Shown here piece by piece: positions 25,973 to 33,556 of a stretch of 64,000 nucleotides of DNA. A model generated the notes under the pieces. It saw only the letters and a list, made by a program, of their open reading frames with translations. It made no database searches and was not told the origin of the DNA. Location: assembly GCF_015355785.1 (NCBI RefSeq), contig NZ_JADKYW010000005.1, positions 153,864 to 217,863 on the forward strand. Reading direction: 5' to 3'. Within the stretch, counting starts at the first letter, position 1. Each line of letters opens with the position of its first letter. The position numbers and the translations under genes were made by a program. The stretch comes from Arthrobacter gandavensis. Its GTDB lineage: Bacteria; Actinomycetota; Actinomycetes; Actinomycetales; Micrococcaceae.

Positions 25973-26848
25973 GTGCAGGTATTCATCAGTTGGTCGGGAA
26001 AGCAGTCAAAGCATGTGGCCCTCGCGCTTCGCACTTGGCTACCTCAACTACTCGATGGCAAAGTTACGCCGTTCGTATCGTCAGAAGACATTGATAAGGG
26101 CGACCGGGGACTCAACAAAATAGCTGACGAACTTGAAACGTCCACCTATGGGATCCTCGTGGTCACACCTTCTAATCAGAATTCTCCTTGGATCAACTTC
26201 GAAGCAGGTGCCCTTGGGAAATCACTCAACACCTCTAAGGTGGCTCCCCTCCTCGTTGGACTCACCGACAGCGACGTGAATGGCCCTATCAAACAGTTTC
26301 AGAACTCAGAGGCTTCGGACAGAGAAGCCGTCCTAAGCCTTATCAAATCGTTGAATAAGGCCATGAAAGAACCCCTAGGCGAGGGCACAGTTGAAGTCCT
26401 ATTCAAGGAGCACTGGCCGAAACTTGAGAAGGTGATTTCGGCTGCACCTTCGGATGGAAGCACAGAGCCAACTCCTAAACGCGGCGAAGCTGACCTCTTG
26501 GATGAAGTGCTAACTACGGTGCGGTCCCTGAAACGTGACGTAGCACGTATGCAGAAAACATTCGACCGTACCGCCGGAACCCCTCCCCAAAACGAAGATG
26601 CACTTTTTTCTGATGACGAAGTCACAATGAAAATTATGAAGGCGCTGGGGACGCGCTCTCTCAGCTGGGATTCAGATGATTCAGGCTTTGAGGTTTATTT
26701 GCCCGGAGGATCGGGGAGTGTGAGCGCTGCGACCCAGACAGACCTGCTGACCGTTGCTCTGGCGAGTGGCAAGAGGATAAGCCTGAAACGACGCGACGGT
26801 TCCGCGATGGTTTTCATGCCGGACGGGAGGAGCATAATCGACAGCTAA
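25973..26848 (+). CDS. TIR-domain protein with an unrecognised C-terminal domain
   Basis: 291 residues. Residues 2-90 form a bacterial TIR domain: VFISWSGKQSKHVALALRTWL (strand A and helix A), SSEDIDKGDRGLNKIADEL, then ILVVTPSNQNSPWINFEAGAL. In the last motif Glu77 is in the position of the catalytic NADase glutamate. A linker rich in charged residues (about 160-215) leads to a C-terminal beta-rich module (LSWDSDDSGFEVYLPGGSGS and ISLKRRDGSAMVFMPDGR) that I cannot name. Bacterial TIR proteins commonly degrade NAD or make cyclic ADP-ribose signals in anti-phage defence. GAGAGG six bases before the GTG supports this start. GC is clearly below that of the chromosome. Confidence 0.8.
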   Translation: MQVFISWSGKQSKHVALALRTWLPQLLDGKVTPFVSSEDIDKGDRGLNKIADELETSTYGILVVTPSNQNSPWINFEAGALGKSLNTSKVAPLLVGLTDSDVNGPIKQFQNSEASDREAVLSLIKSLNKAMKEPLGEGTVEVLFKEHWPKLEKVISAAPSDGSTEPTPKRGEADLLDEVLTTVRSLKRDVARMQKTFDRTAGTPPQNEDALFSDDEVTMKIMKALGTRSLSWDSDDSGFEVYLPGGSGSVSAATQTDLLTVALASGKRISLKRRDGSAMVFMPDGRSIIDS

Positions 26849-26994
26849 CCCCAGTCGTGGGTCACAGGTTTACGTTGTTCACCGAGCACCTATAGCTGGA
26901 AAGCTTCACGAAGGTGAAGCTTATACACGGGATGTCATCCAATGTAAACACGCGCGGCATTCGTGCTGCCATTTTTGTGTTAGTTTTTCCTGGT

Positions 26995-27027
26995 CTGCTC
27001 GGCAGCGTCAGCGACCCTGCCGAGCAG
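26995..27027 (+). other. Perfect 11-bp hairpin upstream of the leader ORF
   Basis: CTGCTCGGCAG at 26995-27005 and CTGCCGAGCAG at 27017-27027, with an 11-base loop. It lies 22 bases before the ATG of the short ORF, is preceded rather than followed by T-rich sequence, and could be a 5' UTR structure or protein-binding site. Confidence 0.6.
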
Positions 27028-27049
27028 TGACACCTACGGAGGGAACAGG

Positions 27050-27121
27050 ATGGGCAGCGAAGGACAATGCGGCAGAATGGAGAGACAGCACAGACCGCTT
27101 GGGGGCGGCCCGTGCTGCTAG
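27050..27121 (+). CDS. Possible 23-residue leader peptide
   Basis: A short ORF with an unusually good ribosome-binding site (GGAGGGAACAGG) begins MGSEGQCGRMERQHRPLGG and ends in PCC before TAG. It directly follows the hairpin at 26995-27027 and precedes the HNH gene by 130 bases. It may be a leader peptide or a chance ORF. Confidence 0.3.
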   Translation: MGSEGQCGRMERQHRPLGGGPCC

Positions 27122-27251
27122 AAGACAGGAACTCTGAAAGCCCTAGTAGGGTAGGCCTGCGACACCCCGCCCTCAGCCGATCAAAATCCGCGTATCAGCT
27201 GCGGTCGACCGTGGAGTCCTTGGGACGACCAAGCAAAAAACATGGGACAGC

Positions 27252-28064
27252 ATGAGGAGCACGGCGGCTGGCTCTCGGCCCTGCCTTGAGGTGGGGTGCC
27301 AAGAGGGCAGCAGCCGCAGGGGCCGTTGTGATAAGCACTACCGAAAGTGGCTCCGAAGCCAACCCAAATGCAAAGCCCAGGGATGCAGAAGCCTCCCCGC
27401 TGCCCACGGTTACTGCCGTCCCCACGAGCGGCTCGCACTCACGACCCGAAGCCCTAAACGGCAGGAAAAGTCCTTGGCACGGCTCAGGGCAGGGATTGAA
27501 GCCGACTGGGGCACGGGTTGCTGGATCTGGGTGGAGCAGCCGAACGAAGACGGCTATGGGCAGATGCACGCGGGTGGACATTGGTATGCCCACCGCTTCT
27601 CTTACGTTTGGTTCTTCGGTGGACACGGGCGACGGAAGACTTTAGATCATCTTTGCAACGTGAAGCGTTGCGTTCGTCCTGATCATCTGTGGCCCGTAAG
27701 CCAAACGCTCAACTCTCAGCTTCGGCATGCCCGCGCGCTGGCGGGCGCACTTTCGTACTGGCGTGATGCTGCTGGGATACACCCCCGGAATCGCAACATG
27801 GAACGGTGGGCAGCAGCCAACGATCTGCCTTACGGAGATCTCCCCCCGTTCGGACGCGACGGGATGCGGCCACCCATGGCTTTCAGTGAGGACTTACTTC
27901 CACACCTCTACCAGTTCCCTGCGGCAGCCCGGCTGCACCCTGCCTACGAAGGCATGCAAGTTGGGCAGTGGGAACTTTTCCGCCCAGCGCGGGCGGACAA
28001 GGGAACCTTCGGTATTGTGACGACCCGGCAACCCCAGGAGAAACTTCCCAACCCGCCCGGCTAG
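27252..28064 (+). CDS. HNH endonuclease with N-terminal zinc knuckles
   Basis: 270 residues. The N-terminus has two Cys/His clusters of the form CxxxxC...CxxH (CLEVGCQEG...RCDKH; CKAQGCRSL...YCRPH), probably zinc-binding. Residues about 90-150 form an HNH nuclease domain of the phage/homing type (GCWIWVEQPNEDGYGQM; HRFSYVWFFGGH; LDHLCNVKRCVRPDHLWPV). The C-terminal 100 residues are unrecognised. The ATG at 27252 has only a weak upstream GGGA, so translation may depend on the leader region. It could be a homing-type nuclease or a nuclease used by the element. Confidence 0.78.
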   Translation: MRSTAAGSRPCLEVGCQEGSSRRGRCDKHYRKWLRSQPKCKAQGCRSLPAAHGYCRPHERLALTTRSPKRQEKSLARLRAGIEADWGTGCWIWVEQPNEDGYGQMHAGGHWYAHRFSYVWFFGGHGRRKTLDHLCNVKRCVRPDHLWPVSQTLNSQLRHARALAGALSYWRDAAGIHPRNRNMERWAAANDLPYGDLPPFGRDGMRPPMAFSEDLLPHLYQFPAAARLHPAYEGMQVGQWELFRPARADKGTFGIVTTRQPQEKLPNPPG

Positions 28065-28120
28065 GGGGCGGCTAGGACGACCGGGGGATGGGGCTGCCCC
28101 TCGCCGGGTCCCCTCCCCCG

Positions 28121-28741
28121 TTACGACGTTCCTCGACCTTCTTCCTCTTCATGCTTGGTGGGCTCGCGTTCCTCGGCAAGTTTCTTTCTCCACTTCTTAG
28201 CCTCATCAAGCTGTTCTGCGCGCCAGACACCTGAGTTGTTGCTGTACGAAATGTAGTTGCCCGTAAACATGGTCTCGGTATGAACTACGAGTTCGCCGAG
28301 CGCCTTCCATTTACTCTTACCCTCGTGTTGCACCTCGACGACGAACGACGAGGGCACATCCGTGAGCAGTCGTGAGAATCCCTCACCTCGAAAATGAGCG
28401 AATTTGGTTATGACCTCCCGACCTGGGACGACGTAGGGGTGGAAGAAATCCTCTATGTCCTCAGATTTTGGCCGGGCACCCGTACGGAAGGTGTGGCATT
28501 CCAAGAGTGCCGACTCCTCGCCTTGAAGGCGAAGCCGGAGGCCGCTCACTACACGAGGTTTTGCTCCGCTGTTGTAGATCATGATTGGCAGCCGCAGCAA
28601 GAAGTACGGGTCCGCCGCAGCGCCGCTGAAGGTAGACACGGGGTAGAGCTTGAGACAGCCCTTACGCGCCTGCAACCAGTAGAAGGAAACAATTGTGAAC
28701 GCGAGCGCCAAAACCGAGACGACCAATGAGGCATCTATCAT
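28121..28741 (-). CDS. Membrane-anchored hypothetical protein of the element
   Basis: 206 residues from the ATG at 28741, which has GGTGGGGA just upstream; the frame stays open further but without support. The N-terminal helix (ASLVVSVLALAFTIVSFYWLQA) is followed by a beta-rich domain (LPIMIYNSGAKPRVVSGLRLRL and onwards) resembling immunoglobulin-like or C2-like folds only in general appearance. A highly charged tail ends it (KKWRKKLAEEREPTKHEEEE). No family recognised. It converges with the HNH gene and is divergent from the small recombinase gene. Confidence 0.7.
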   Translation of the reverse strand: MIDASLVVSVLALAFTIVSFYWLQARKGCLKLYPVSTFSGAAADPYFLLRLPIMIYNSGAKPRVVSGLRLRLQGEESALLECHTFRTGARPKSEDIEDFFHPYVVPGREVITKFAHFRGEGFSRLLTDVPSSFVVEVQHEGKSKWKALGELVVHTETMFTGNYISYSNNSGVWRAEQLDEAKKWRKKLAEEREPTKHEEEEGRGTS

Positions 28742-28797
28742 GTCCCCACCGTACAACCTCGTCTCGTAACCTATGAGTTTTGGGACACTTTGGTTGA

Positions 28798-28895
28798 GAG
28801 ACATATTTCGCAGCACAGGTCCGCACAAATTGTCTCATTTGAATGTCTCACAACCACCTGTTAACTTTAGGACAACGAAACACTCTTGCGAGACA
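28798..28895. repeat. Four GAGACA/TGTCTC motifs upstream of the small recombinase
   Basis: GAGACA at 28798-28803, TGTCTC at 28831-28836, TGTCTC at 28844-28849 and GAGACA at 28890-28895. They are arranged in inverted and direct orientation within the 170 bases before the recombinase ORF, a placement typical of res sites or autoregulatory operators of small serine recombinases. Confidence 0.5.
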
Positions 28896-28914
28896 CATGG
28901 ATGTGAGCAGATAA

Positions 28915-29514
28915 ATGGGAAAGCTGATTGGATACGCACGGGTTTCCACCAAGGCGCAGGGCACAGACAGGCAACAGGCTGATCTGCTCGCCGCTGGGGT
29001 GCGGCGAGACGACATGTACGTGGACCACGGGGTGAGCGGAGCTAAGGCCTCACGGCTGGAGCTGGACAAGGCACTGAGCGCCTTGCACGAAGGGGACACC
29101 CTGGCAGTCACAACCCTGGACCGCCTTGGGCGCTCCACGGTAAACATGCTCAAGTTGGCCGAGGAGATAAAGGGCAAGGGTGCCGGGCTGCGGGTACTTA
29201 ACTTGGGCGGCGGGGATGTTGATACCAGCACCCCCATGGGGGCCATGGTGTTCACCGTCATGGCTGCACTCGGGCAAATGGAACTTGAGATTAAACGTGA
29301 GCGCATCACCGACAGCGTCGTGAAAAGACGAGCCGCTGGTAAAGATCTGGGAGGGCGACGGAAGCAATTCACGGACAGTCAGATCAGAAAGGCCGCTCGC
29401 CTGATTCAGTCAGGCGAGCCCGCCGCAGAAGTTGCACGGGACCTTGGGATGTCTAGAGCTACGCTATACCGCCGCATGGAAGCTTTGTCTATATCGTCGG
29501 GACGGAAGGGCTAG
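28915..29514 (+). CDS. Small serine recombinase (resolvase/invertase family)
   Basis: 199 residues. Catalytic domain: GYARVSTKAQ with nucleophile Ser11, then VDHGVSGAKASRLELDKAL, LAVTTLDRLGRS and GQMELEIKRERI. The E helix is followed by a C-terminal helix-turn-helix (RLIQSGEPAAEVARDLGMSRATLYRRM). Full length for the Pin/Tn3 resolvase type. Such enzymes invert or resolve short DNA segments at sites next to their own gene. Here it is separate from the large integrase and may resolve multimers, control a small inversion, or be left from another transposon. The start has only a weak ribosome-binding site. Confidence 0.92.
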   Translation: MGKLIGYARVSTKAQGTDRQQADLLAAGVRRDDMYVDHGVSGAKASRLELDKALSALHEGDTLAVTTLDRLGRSTVNMLKLAEEIKGKGAGLRVLNLGGGDVDTSTPMGAMVFTVMAALGQMELEIKRERITDSVVKRRAAGKDLGGRRKQFTDSQIRKAARLIQSGEPAAEVARDLGMSRATLYRRMEALSISSGRKG

Positions 29515-29640
29515 AAAGAATCCTGGCACCCCTCCAATGGCCTAGAAAGGCACCGTAGGGGCCTTCATGCGAACCCAGTCGTCTTCTCACCAATCTTTGA
29601 CTCCCTAACCCCTTAAATGGGCTTAGAGAGCTTCTAGGAT

Positions 29641-31257
29641 TCATTGCAGGGGAATCCACTGAGCATGCGGTTCGCTCTCGTGATCTGCCGCCCCGTCCGC
29701 ATCTTCTTGTATACGATAGGCCGTTGCCTCTCCTCCCACATGGAAAGTCATGAACGCACCAGCACCTTGCCCCCGCAGGGCCTCCGCCTGCCGGGTCTGT
29801 CGCTCGATCTCTCTCTGGGCGAGGGGGCCCGGCCCCTCGCCTGGGGCCTTGATGACCACCTGGACCGTGTCGGGGTTAAACACCTTGGTGGAGCCCTTGC
29901 CGTGCGGGAGCAACAAGACATTGCAGATGCTGCGGAGGTAGTCCCTTCGGTCATCGATATGCATGCTCAACCATTCGGCAGCCTCGGTTGAGGTCATCGA
30001 GACGGATCGAAAATCCTCGTCGGTCGGCGGTCTGCGAACCGCCGCCTCTTCAATGCGGATCATTGCAGCCGTGACAACCGCCAGTTCTTTCTCGATCACG
30101 GCGTTGATGTTGCTAAGCATCTGCATAGGTATTTTCCCGAGGGCAGCCTGGGTGCCCGCCTCGTCCTGGCGCTTACGGAGCGCTGTGGCCTCCATCTGCA
30201 ATCGCTCGGCTTCGGGATCGGGCCCCGCGTCTGTGCCCTTCGCAGCCGCATGGGCTGACCGTACTGCAATAATCACAGTGTTCACCACGTGGTCCACGAA
30301 TTCGATCCGCTTGCTCACATGGCCAGGACCCCGCACCACGCACCGATAGATTCGGTGCTTCTGGCCGTCGCGGCCACTGACCGTGGCCGAGCGAACGTAG
30401 GCACCGCAGTGGCACTGTGCGATTCCTGCGAGCAAGTGCACAGCTTTGTTGGACTGCGAGCGCCTTCTGGAAGGGTCGCTAAGAACTGCGCACACTCCCC
30501 GCCATACGTTTTCCGAGACGATGGCGGGGAAGGTCGAAGGGCCCACTATCTCCCCATGGTAGTCAGCCAACCCGGCATTTCGTGGCCGTTGCAGCGCCTT
30601 GGCCAACTGTGGGTACCCCCATTCCTTCCCCCGTGTTGTCTTGAGTCCTTGCTCGTTCAGGTCCCGGATGATCGACCCCAAGCTGTCGCCCTTCAGCACA
30701 CGGGTGCATGCTTCAGCGAGTGCTTTCGACTCTTGCTGGTGAAGCTCGGGGATACCGTCAGAGATCGTCCATCCGAACGGCCGGGTTCCACCCGTCCATT
30801 TACCTGCACGGATTGCCTGCTCCGATGCGCGGCGGATTCTGGTGGCCTTGATGTCGGACTCATACCTGGCAGCGGCACCCAGCATCCGTGCGATCATCTG
30901 GCCTGAGTCTGTGGCGAGGTCCATCTCCCCTGCTTTAACCGTATGGGTGACTGCGCCACCCTCACGGCAAGCGTCGATGTATGCCTCAAGCTCGACTGGA
31001 CGGCGGTGGAGTCTGTCCGGATGCCAGCAAAGCACTGCGTCCACTTCTCCCGCCGTCACCCTTTTCAGCATGGCGGCGTACTCCGGGCGTGCCTTGCCCG
31101 AGTATGCGCTCATGTCGTTGTCTTGGAAGACTCGGACGACCTCGTAACCTCTGTCCGCTGCGAGCGCACGGCAGTCTTCCTCCTGCCTTTGCACACCGAG
31201 CTTTGCACCCGTCTTGTCGTCACTGATTCGGCAATATATGAAAGCTGTGCGCTGCAT
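29641..31257 (-). CDS. Large serine recombinase (integrase) of the element
   Basis: 538 residues. N-terminal resolvase domain (IYCRISDD with nucleophile Ser12; FQDNDMSAYSGKARPEYAAML; CWHPDRLHRRP), recombinase domain (GTRPFGWTISDG; GDSLGSIIRDLNEQGLKTTRG), then a zinc ribbon (AQCHCGAYV ... HRIYRC) and a C-terminal coiled coil. This is the phage/ICE integrase type that joins attP and attB with a 2-bp core. Its ATG, preceded by AGGGTAGG, lies about 40 bases from the right tadA junction, the usual place for the element's own integrase. Excision would need a directionality factor, not identified. Confidence 0.95.
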   Translation of the reverse strand: MQRTAFIYCRISDDKTGAKLGVQRQEEDCRALAADRGYEVVRVFQDNDMSAYSGKARPEYAAMLKRVTAGEVDAVLCWHPDRLHRRPVELEAYIDACREGGAVTHTVKAGEMDLATDSGQMIARMLGAAARYESDIKATRIRRASEQAIRAGKWTGGTRPFGWTISDGIPELHQQESKALAEACTRVLKGDSLGSIIRDLNEQGLKTTRGKEWGYPQLAKALQRPRNAGLADYHGEIVGPSTFPAIVSENVWRGVCAVLSDPSRRRSQSNKAVHLLAGIAQCHCGAYVRSATVSGRDGQKHRIYRCVVRGPGHVSKRIEFVDHVVNTVIIAVRSAHAAAKGTDAGPDPEAERLQMEATALRKRQDEAGTQAALGKIPMQMLSNINAVIEKELAVVTAAMIRIEEAAVRRPPTDEDFRSVSMTSTEAAEWLSMHIDDRRDYLRSICNVLLLPHGKGSTKVFNPDTVQVVIKAPGEGPGPLAQREIERQTRQAEALRGQGAGAFMTFHVGGEATAYRIQEDADGAADHESEPHAQWIPLQ

Positions 31258-32179
31258 CGCTTGAGCCTACCCTGGAGTGTGCCTGAGTCCTAACCGGGAA
31301 CCCGGAGTTCAAAGCGATGAGCATGTCCAGGCTCTCGGCTTCCCGGACTTCCCCAACGATCAGCCGGTCGGGCCTCATGCGCAGGGCTTCCTTGACCAGA
31401 CGCCGCAACGGGATTTCCCCGGATCCTTCAAGATTGGCCTGCCTGCACTGCAGCCCTACGACGTCGCGCAGCGGCAGCTGCAGCTCGAAGATCTCCTCCA
31501 CCGTCACCACCCTCTCCCTCGCACCGATGGAGGCTGCCAGGCAGTTCAGCAGTGTGGTTTTGCCAGCCTGGGTGGCCCCTGAGACCAGGATGTTGAGTCC
31601 TCCGGCCACCGCCGCTGAGAGAAACCGCGCTGCTTGGGGTGTCAGAGTTCCAAGTTCCACCAGGTGTTCCAGCCGGCTGGCCCGGACGATGAACTTGCGG
31701 ATGTTGACCGCCCAGTGCCGCCGCGTCACATCCGGGATGACCACGTGCAGCCGAGAACCGTCCGGAAGGGCGGCGTCAACGAAGGGCGAAGACAGGTCAA
31801 GCCGCCGGCCGGAGGACTTCAGCATGCGCTCCACCAGGTCCCGGATTTGCTCTGTTGTCAGGTTGAGTGCGGTCAGTTCCGACCGGCCGTCGCGTGCTAC
31901 GTACACTTCCCCGGGCGAGTTGATCCAGATTTCTTCTATGCTCCGGTCATCGAGGAGGGGCTGCAGGGCCCCATATCCGGCGACCGCGTCAAAGACCTGC
32001 TTTGCCGCCCGCTCAGGATGGCCCAGCGCAGGAAGGGAGCCTAGAAGTGAACGGTCGTCGTAATCCTGGACCGCGGCGTCGACCAAACGCCGGACCTCAC
32101 CGGCCTGGTGTGCCGGGTCCAGTCCGCGTACGCGGATGAGCTCGCGCACCTCGTCTTCGACAATTCGCACCGCATCCAT
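31220..32179 (-). pseudogene. tadA: 5' part of tadA/cpaF, truncated by the inserted element
   Basis: Residues 1-294 (32179 to 31298) are a TadA/CpaF secretion ATPase: AGYGALQPLLDDRSIEEIWINSPGEVYV, Walker A GATQAGKTT, the Asp box VVTVEEIFELQL and Walker B RMRPDRLIVGEVRE, ending LDMLIALNSGF. From Pro295 onward the frame is element DNA: 25 foreign residues (PVRTQAHSRV...) and a stop inside the integrase gene's 5' end. The His box and C-terminus are 6.7 kb away (24243-24587). GGGGGAG five bases before the ATG is a strong ribosome-binding site, so the fragment may be made. Reunited, the protein would be about 408 residues. Confidence 0.92.
31295..31298 (-). other. Right attachment junction in tadA
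   Basis: Coding (minus) strand reads GGG-TTC-CCG-GTT-AGG. GGG TTC CC continues tadA (Gly-Phe-Pro) and GGTTAGG begins the element. The putative core CC is at 31297-31296. Confidence 0.65.
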
Positions 32180-32492
32180 ACGTGCTCCCCCGGATCCCGC
32201 CCCGGCGTTCCTGCCGAGGCTACGAGAATGAGACTGTTCCTGCAGGCCAGTGATGCCATGCGGGCGAGGATAAGGGAATTTGCAGCCGCTGACGAGAGTG
32301 AAGGGTACCTAATGTGGATAAGTCTCAAGATGGTCACCTCGAGCAGAGGTCCGTTGGATCGTCTCCTCGGCGGATCGGCATCGGCGCATATGTACGTTAC
32401 TCGGGTCTATTGCAGGAACCGGGACGGAGGACCTAACGTCTTTTCCCTGAGGAACCTGCCTTGCCACAACCCTCTACCAGCCGGTGGTATTT
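32180..32492. other. Intergenic region upstream of tadA
   Basis: About 310 bases between tadA (minus) and a glycosyltransferase gene (plus). It holds the tadA ribosome-binding site and presumably both promoters. The ssd (septum-site-determining-like) gene that often precedes tadA in actinobacteria is absent. No RNA gene or clear promoter seen. Confidence 0.4.
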
Positions 32493-33380
32493 ATGGAAGC
32501 TATCGACGTTCTCCTCCCCTACTACGGAAATGCCGATCTCTTTCAAGCCGCCGTCCGCAGTGTGCAGAAACAGGATTACCCTCATTGGCGGCTCATCATC
32601 GTAGATGATGCCTATCCCAGCGAAAAGCCCATGATCTGGATCAAATCGCTGGGTGACGCTCGTATCACCTACATAAGGAACGAGGAAAACCTCGGAGCTA
32701 ATCGAAACTACGAAAAAGCGCTAGGTCTTGCCAGGGCTGGAATCGTCGTGGTGATGGGGTCAGACGATGTCATGCTTAGCGGGTACCTGAAAACCCCTGC
32801 AGCAGCATTCTCGGCCCATCCCGACATCGCCGTCGTCCAACCAGGTGTGCGTGTCATAGGTGAAAAAGGACAACCCATCTGGACGCTTACGGATGCTGTG
32901 AAGCTCATAACGCGTCCTGGGCTGCTTCGACACGAACACATTCTTGCGGGTGAAAGGATGGCCTGCAGCCTGTTGCATTCGGGGTGGCATTACTTTCCCT
33001 CGCTCGCTTGGCGGCGAGAGATCATTCAGTCCTACGGTTTCAACCCCGTCTACGACGTCGTGCAGGATCTCGCGCTCTTGCTAGACATAGCCGCGGGTGG
33101 CGGATCGCTGCTCATCCTCCACGACGTGGTCTTTCTGTACAGGAGGCACAACGCGTCGGATTCGTCCGTTCGAGAAGCGGATGGAAGAAGGTTCAGGGAG
33201 GAGAAAGCCTTCTTTCATAATGAAGAGCACAGATTCAGCTCTCTCGGCTGGTCCAAGGCGTCGCGCGCGGCGAGGATGCACTGGACCTCCAGGCTTCACG
33301 CCTTAGTCGTTCTCATCCGCAACTTACGCACGATGGACCGAGTCACGGCCTCGTCACTTCTCCGGCACGTGTTCACATGA
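32493..33380 (+). CDS. Family 2 glycosyltransferase
   Basis: 295 residues. GT-A fold: IDVLLPYYGNADLFQAAVRSVQKQ, LIIVDDAYP, the DxD-like VVMGSDDVML, and a C-terminal PVYDVVQDLALLLDIAAGG ... VFLYRRHNASDSSV. It transfers a sugar from a nucleotide sugar, probably to a cell-surface polysaccharide precursor. The ATG at 32493 follows GGTGGT by 5 bases; the GTG at 32484 is less likely. Clearly a paralogue of the product at 37044-37946 (same HNSS/HNAS motif, same LHALVVL C-terminal segment). Confidence 0.88.
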   Translation: MEAIDVLLPYYGNADLFQAAVRSVQKQDYPHWRLIIVDDAYPSEKPMIWIKSLGDARITYIRNEENLGANRNYEKALGLARAGIVVVMGSDDVMLSGYLKTPAAAFSAHPDIAVVQPGVRVIGEKGQPIWTLTDAVKLITRPGLLRHEHILAGERMACSLLHSGWHYFPSLAWRREIIQSYGFNPVYDVVQDLALLLDIAAGGGSLLILHDVVFLYRRHNASDSSVREADGRRFREEKAFFHNEEHRFSSLGWSKASRAARMHWTSRLHALVVLIRNLRTMDRVTASSLLRHVFT

Positions 33381-33556
33381 GGAAGAATCCTGCCGAATAC
33401 CTGCTATCGCCACCGTCACAAGCGGATCATCGCATTGTTCTTGTCCCTCCCTAAACGACTGATCAGTTCTCAATCGTCACTTTGGCCACGCCTCGGGGAT
33501 AGAATCCTTGTCAGTCCCGTTCTGGACTTCTCTCCCACCCCCTCTCTGGAGCTACT

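Larger units (their letters stand above)
26849..27251. other. Intergenic region with two hairpins and a possible leader ORF
   Basis: About 400 bases between the TIR and HNH genes. AAGCTTCAC-GAAG-GTGAAGCTT (26901-26922) is a perfect hairpin 50 bases after the TIR stop. It has no T-run, but could still end or protect that transcript. A second perfect hairpin (26995-27027) precedes a short ORF at 27050. The first half is A/T-richer than the flanks. Confidence 0.55.
24588..31295. mobile_element. Integrative element of about 6.7 kb inserted in tadA, large-serine-recombinase type
   Basis: The two halves of tadA flank this segment. The left junction is at 24585-24588 and the right at 31295-31298; only the dinucleotide CC is shared in frame, as expected for large serine integrases with a 2-bp core. 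The integrase gene starts about 40 bases inside the right junction. Cargo: a 102-residue protein, two proteins with an N-terminal membrane helix, a TIR protein, an HNH endonuclease and a small serine recombinase. GC is visibly lower, notably around the TIR gene. No replication, conjugation or phage structural genes are present, so this is a small cargo element. Confidence 0.88.

Noticed and set aside
28798-28895. CRISPR array
   Set aside because: The repeated motif is only six bases, occurs in both orientations and has irregular spacing; there are no cas genes in the window.
24588-31295. Prophage or conjugative element
   Set aside because: No structural, packaging, relaxase or replication genes are found in the 6.7 kb; it is better called a small integrative cargo element.
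32108-32608. 166-codon plus-strand frame across the tadA start region
   Set aside because: It overlaps the tadA start (minus) and the glycosyltransferase start in another frame, and its translation has no recognisable pattern.
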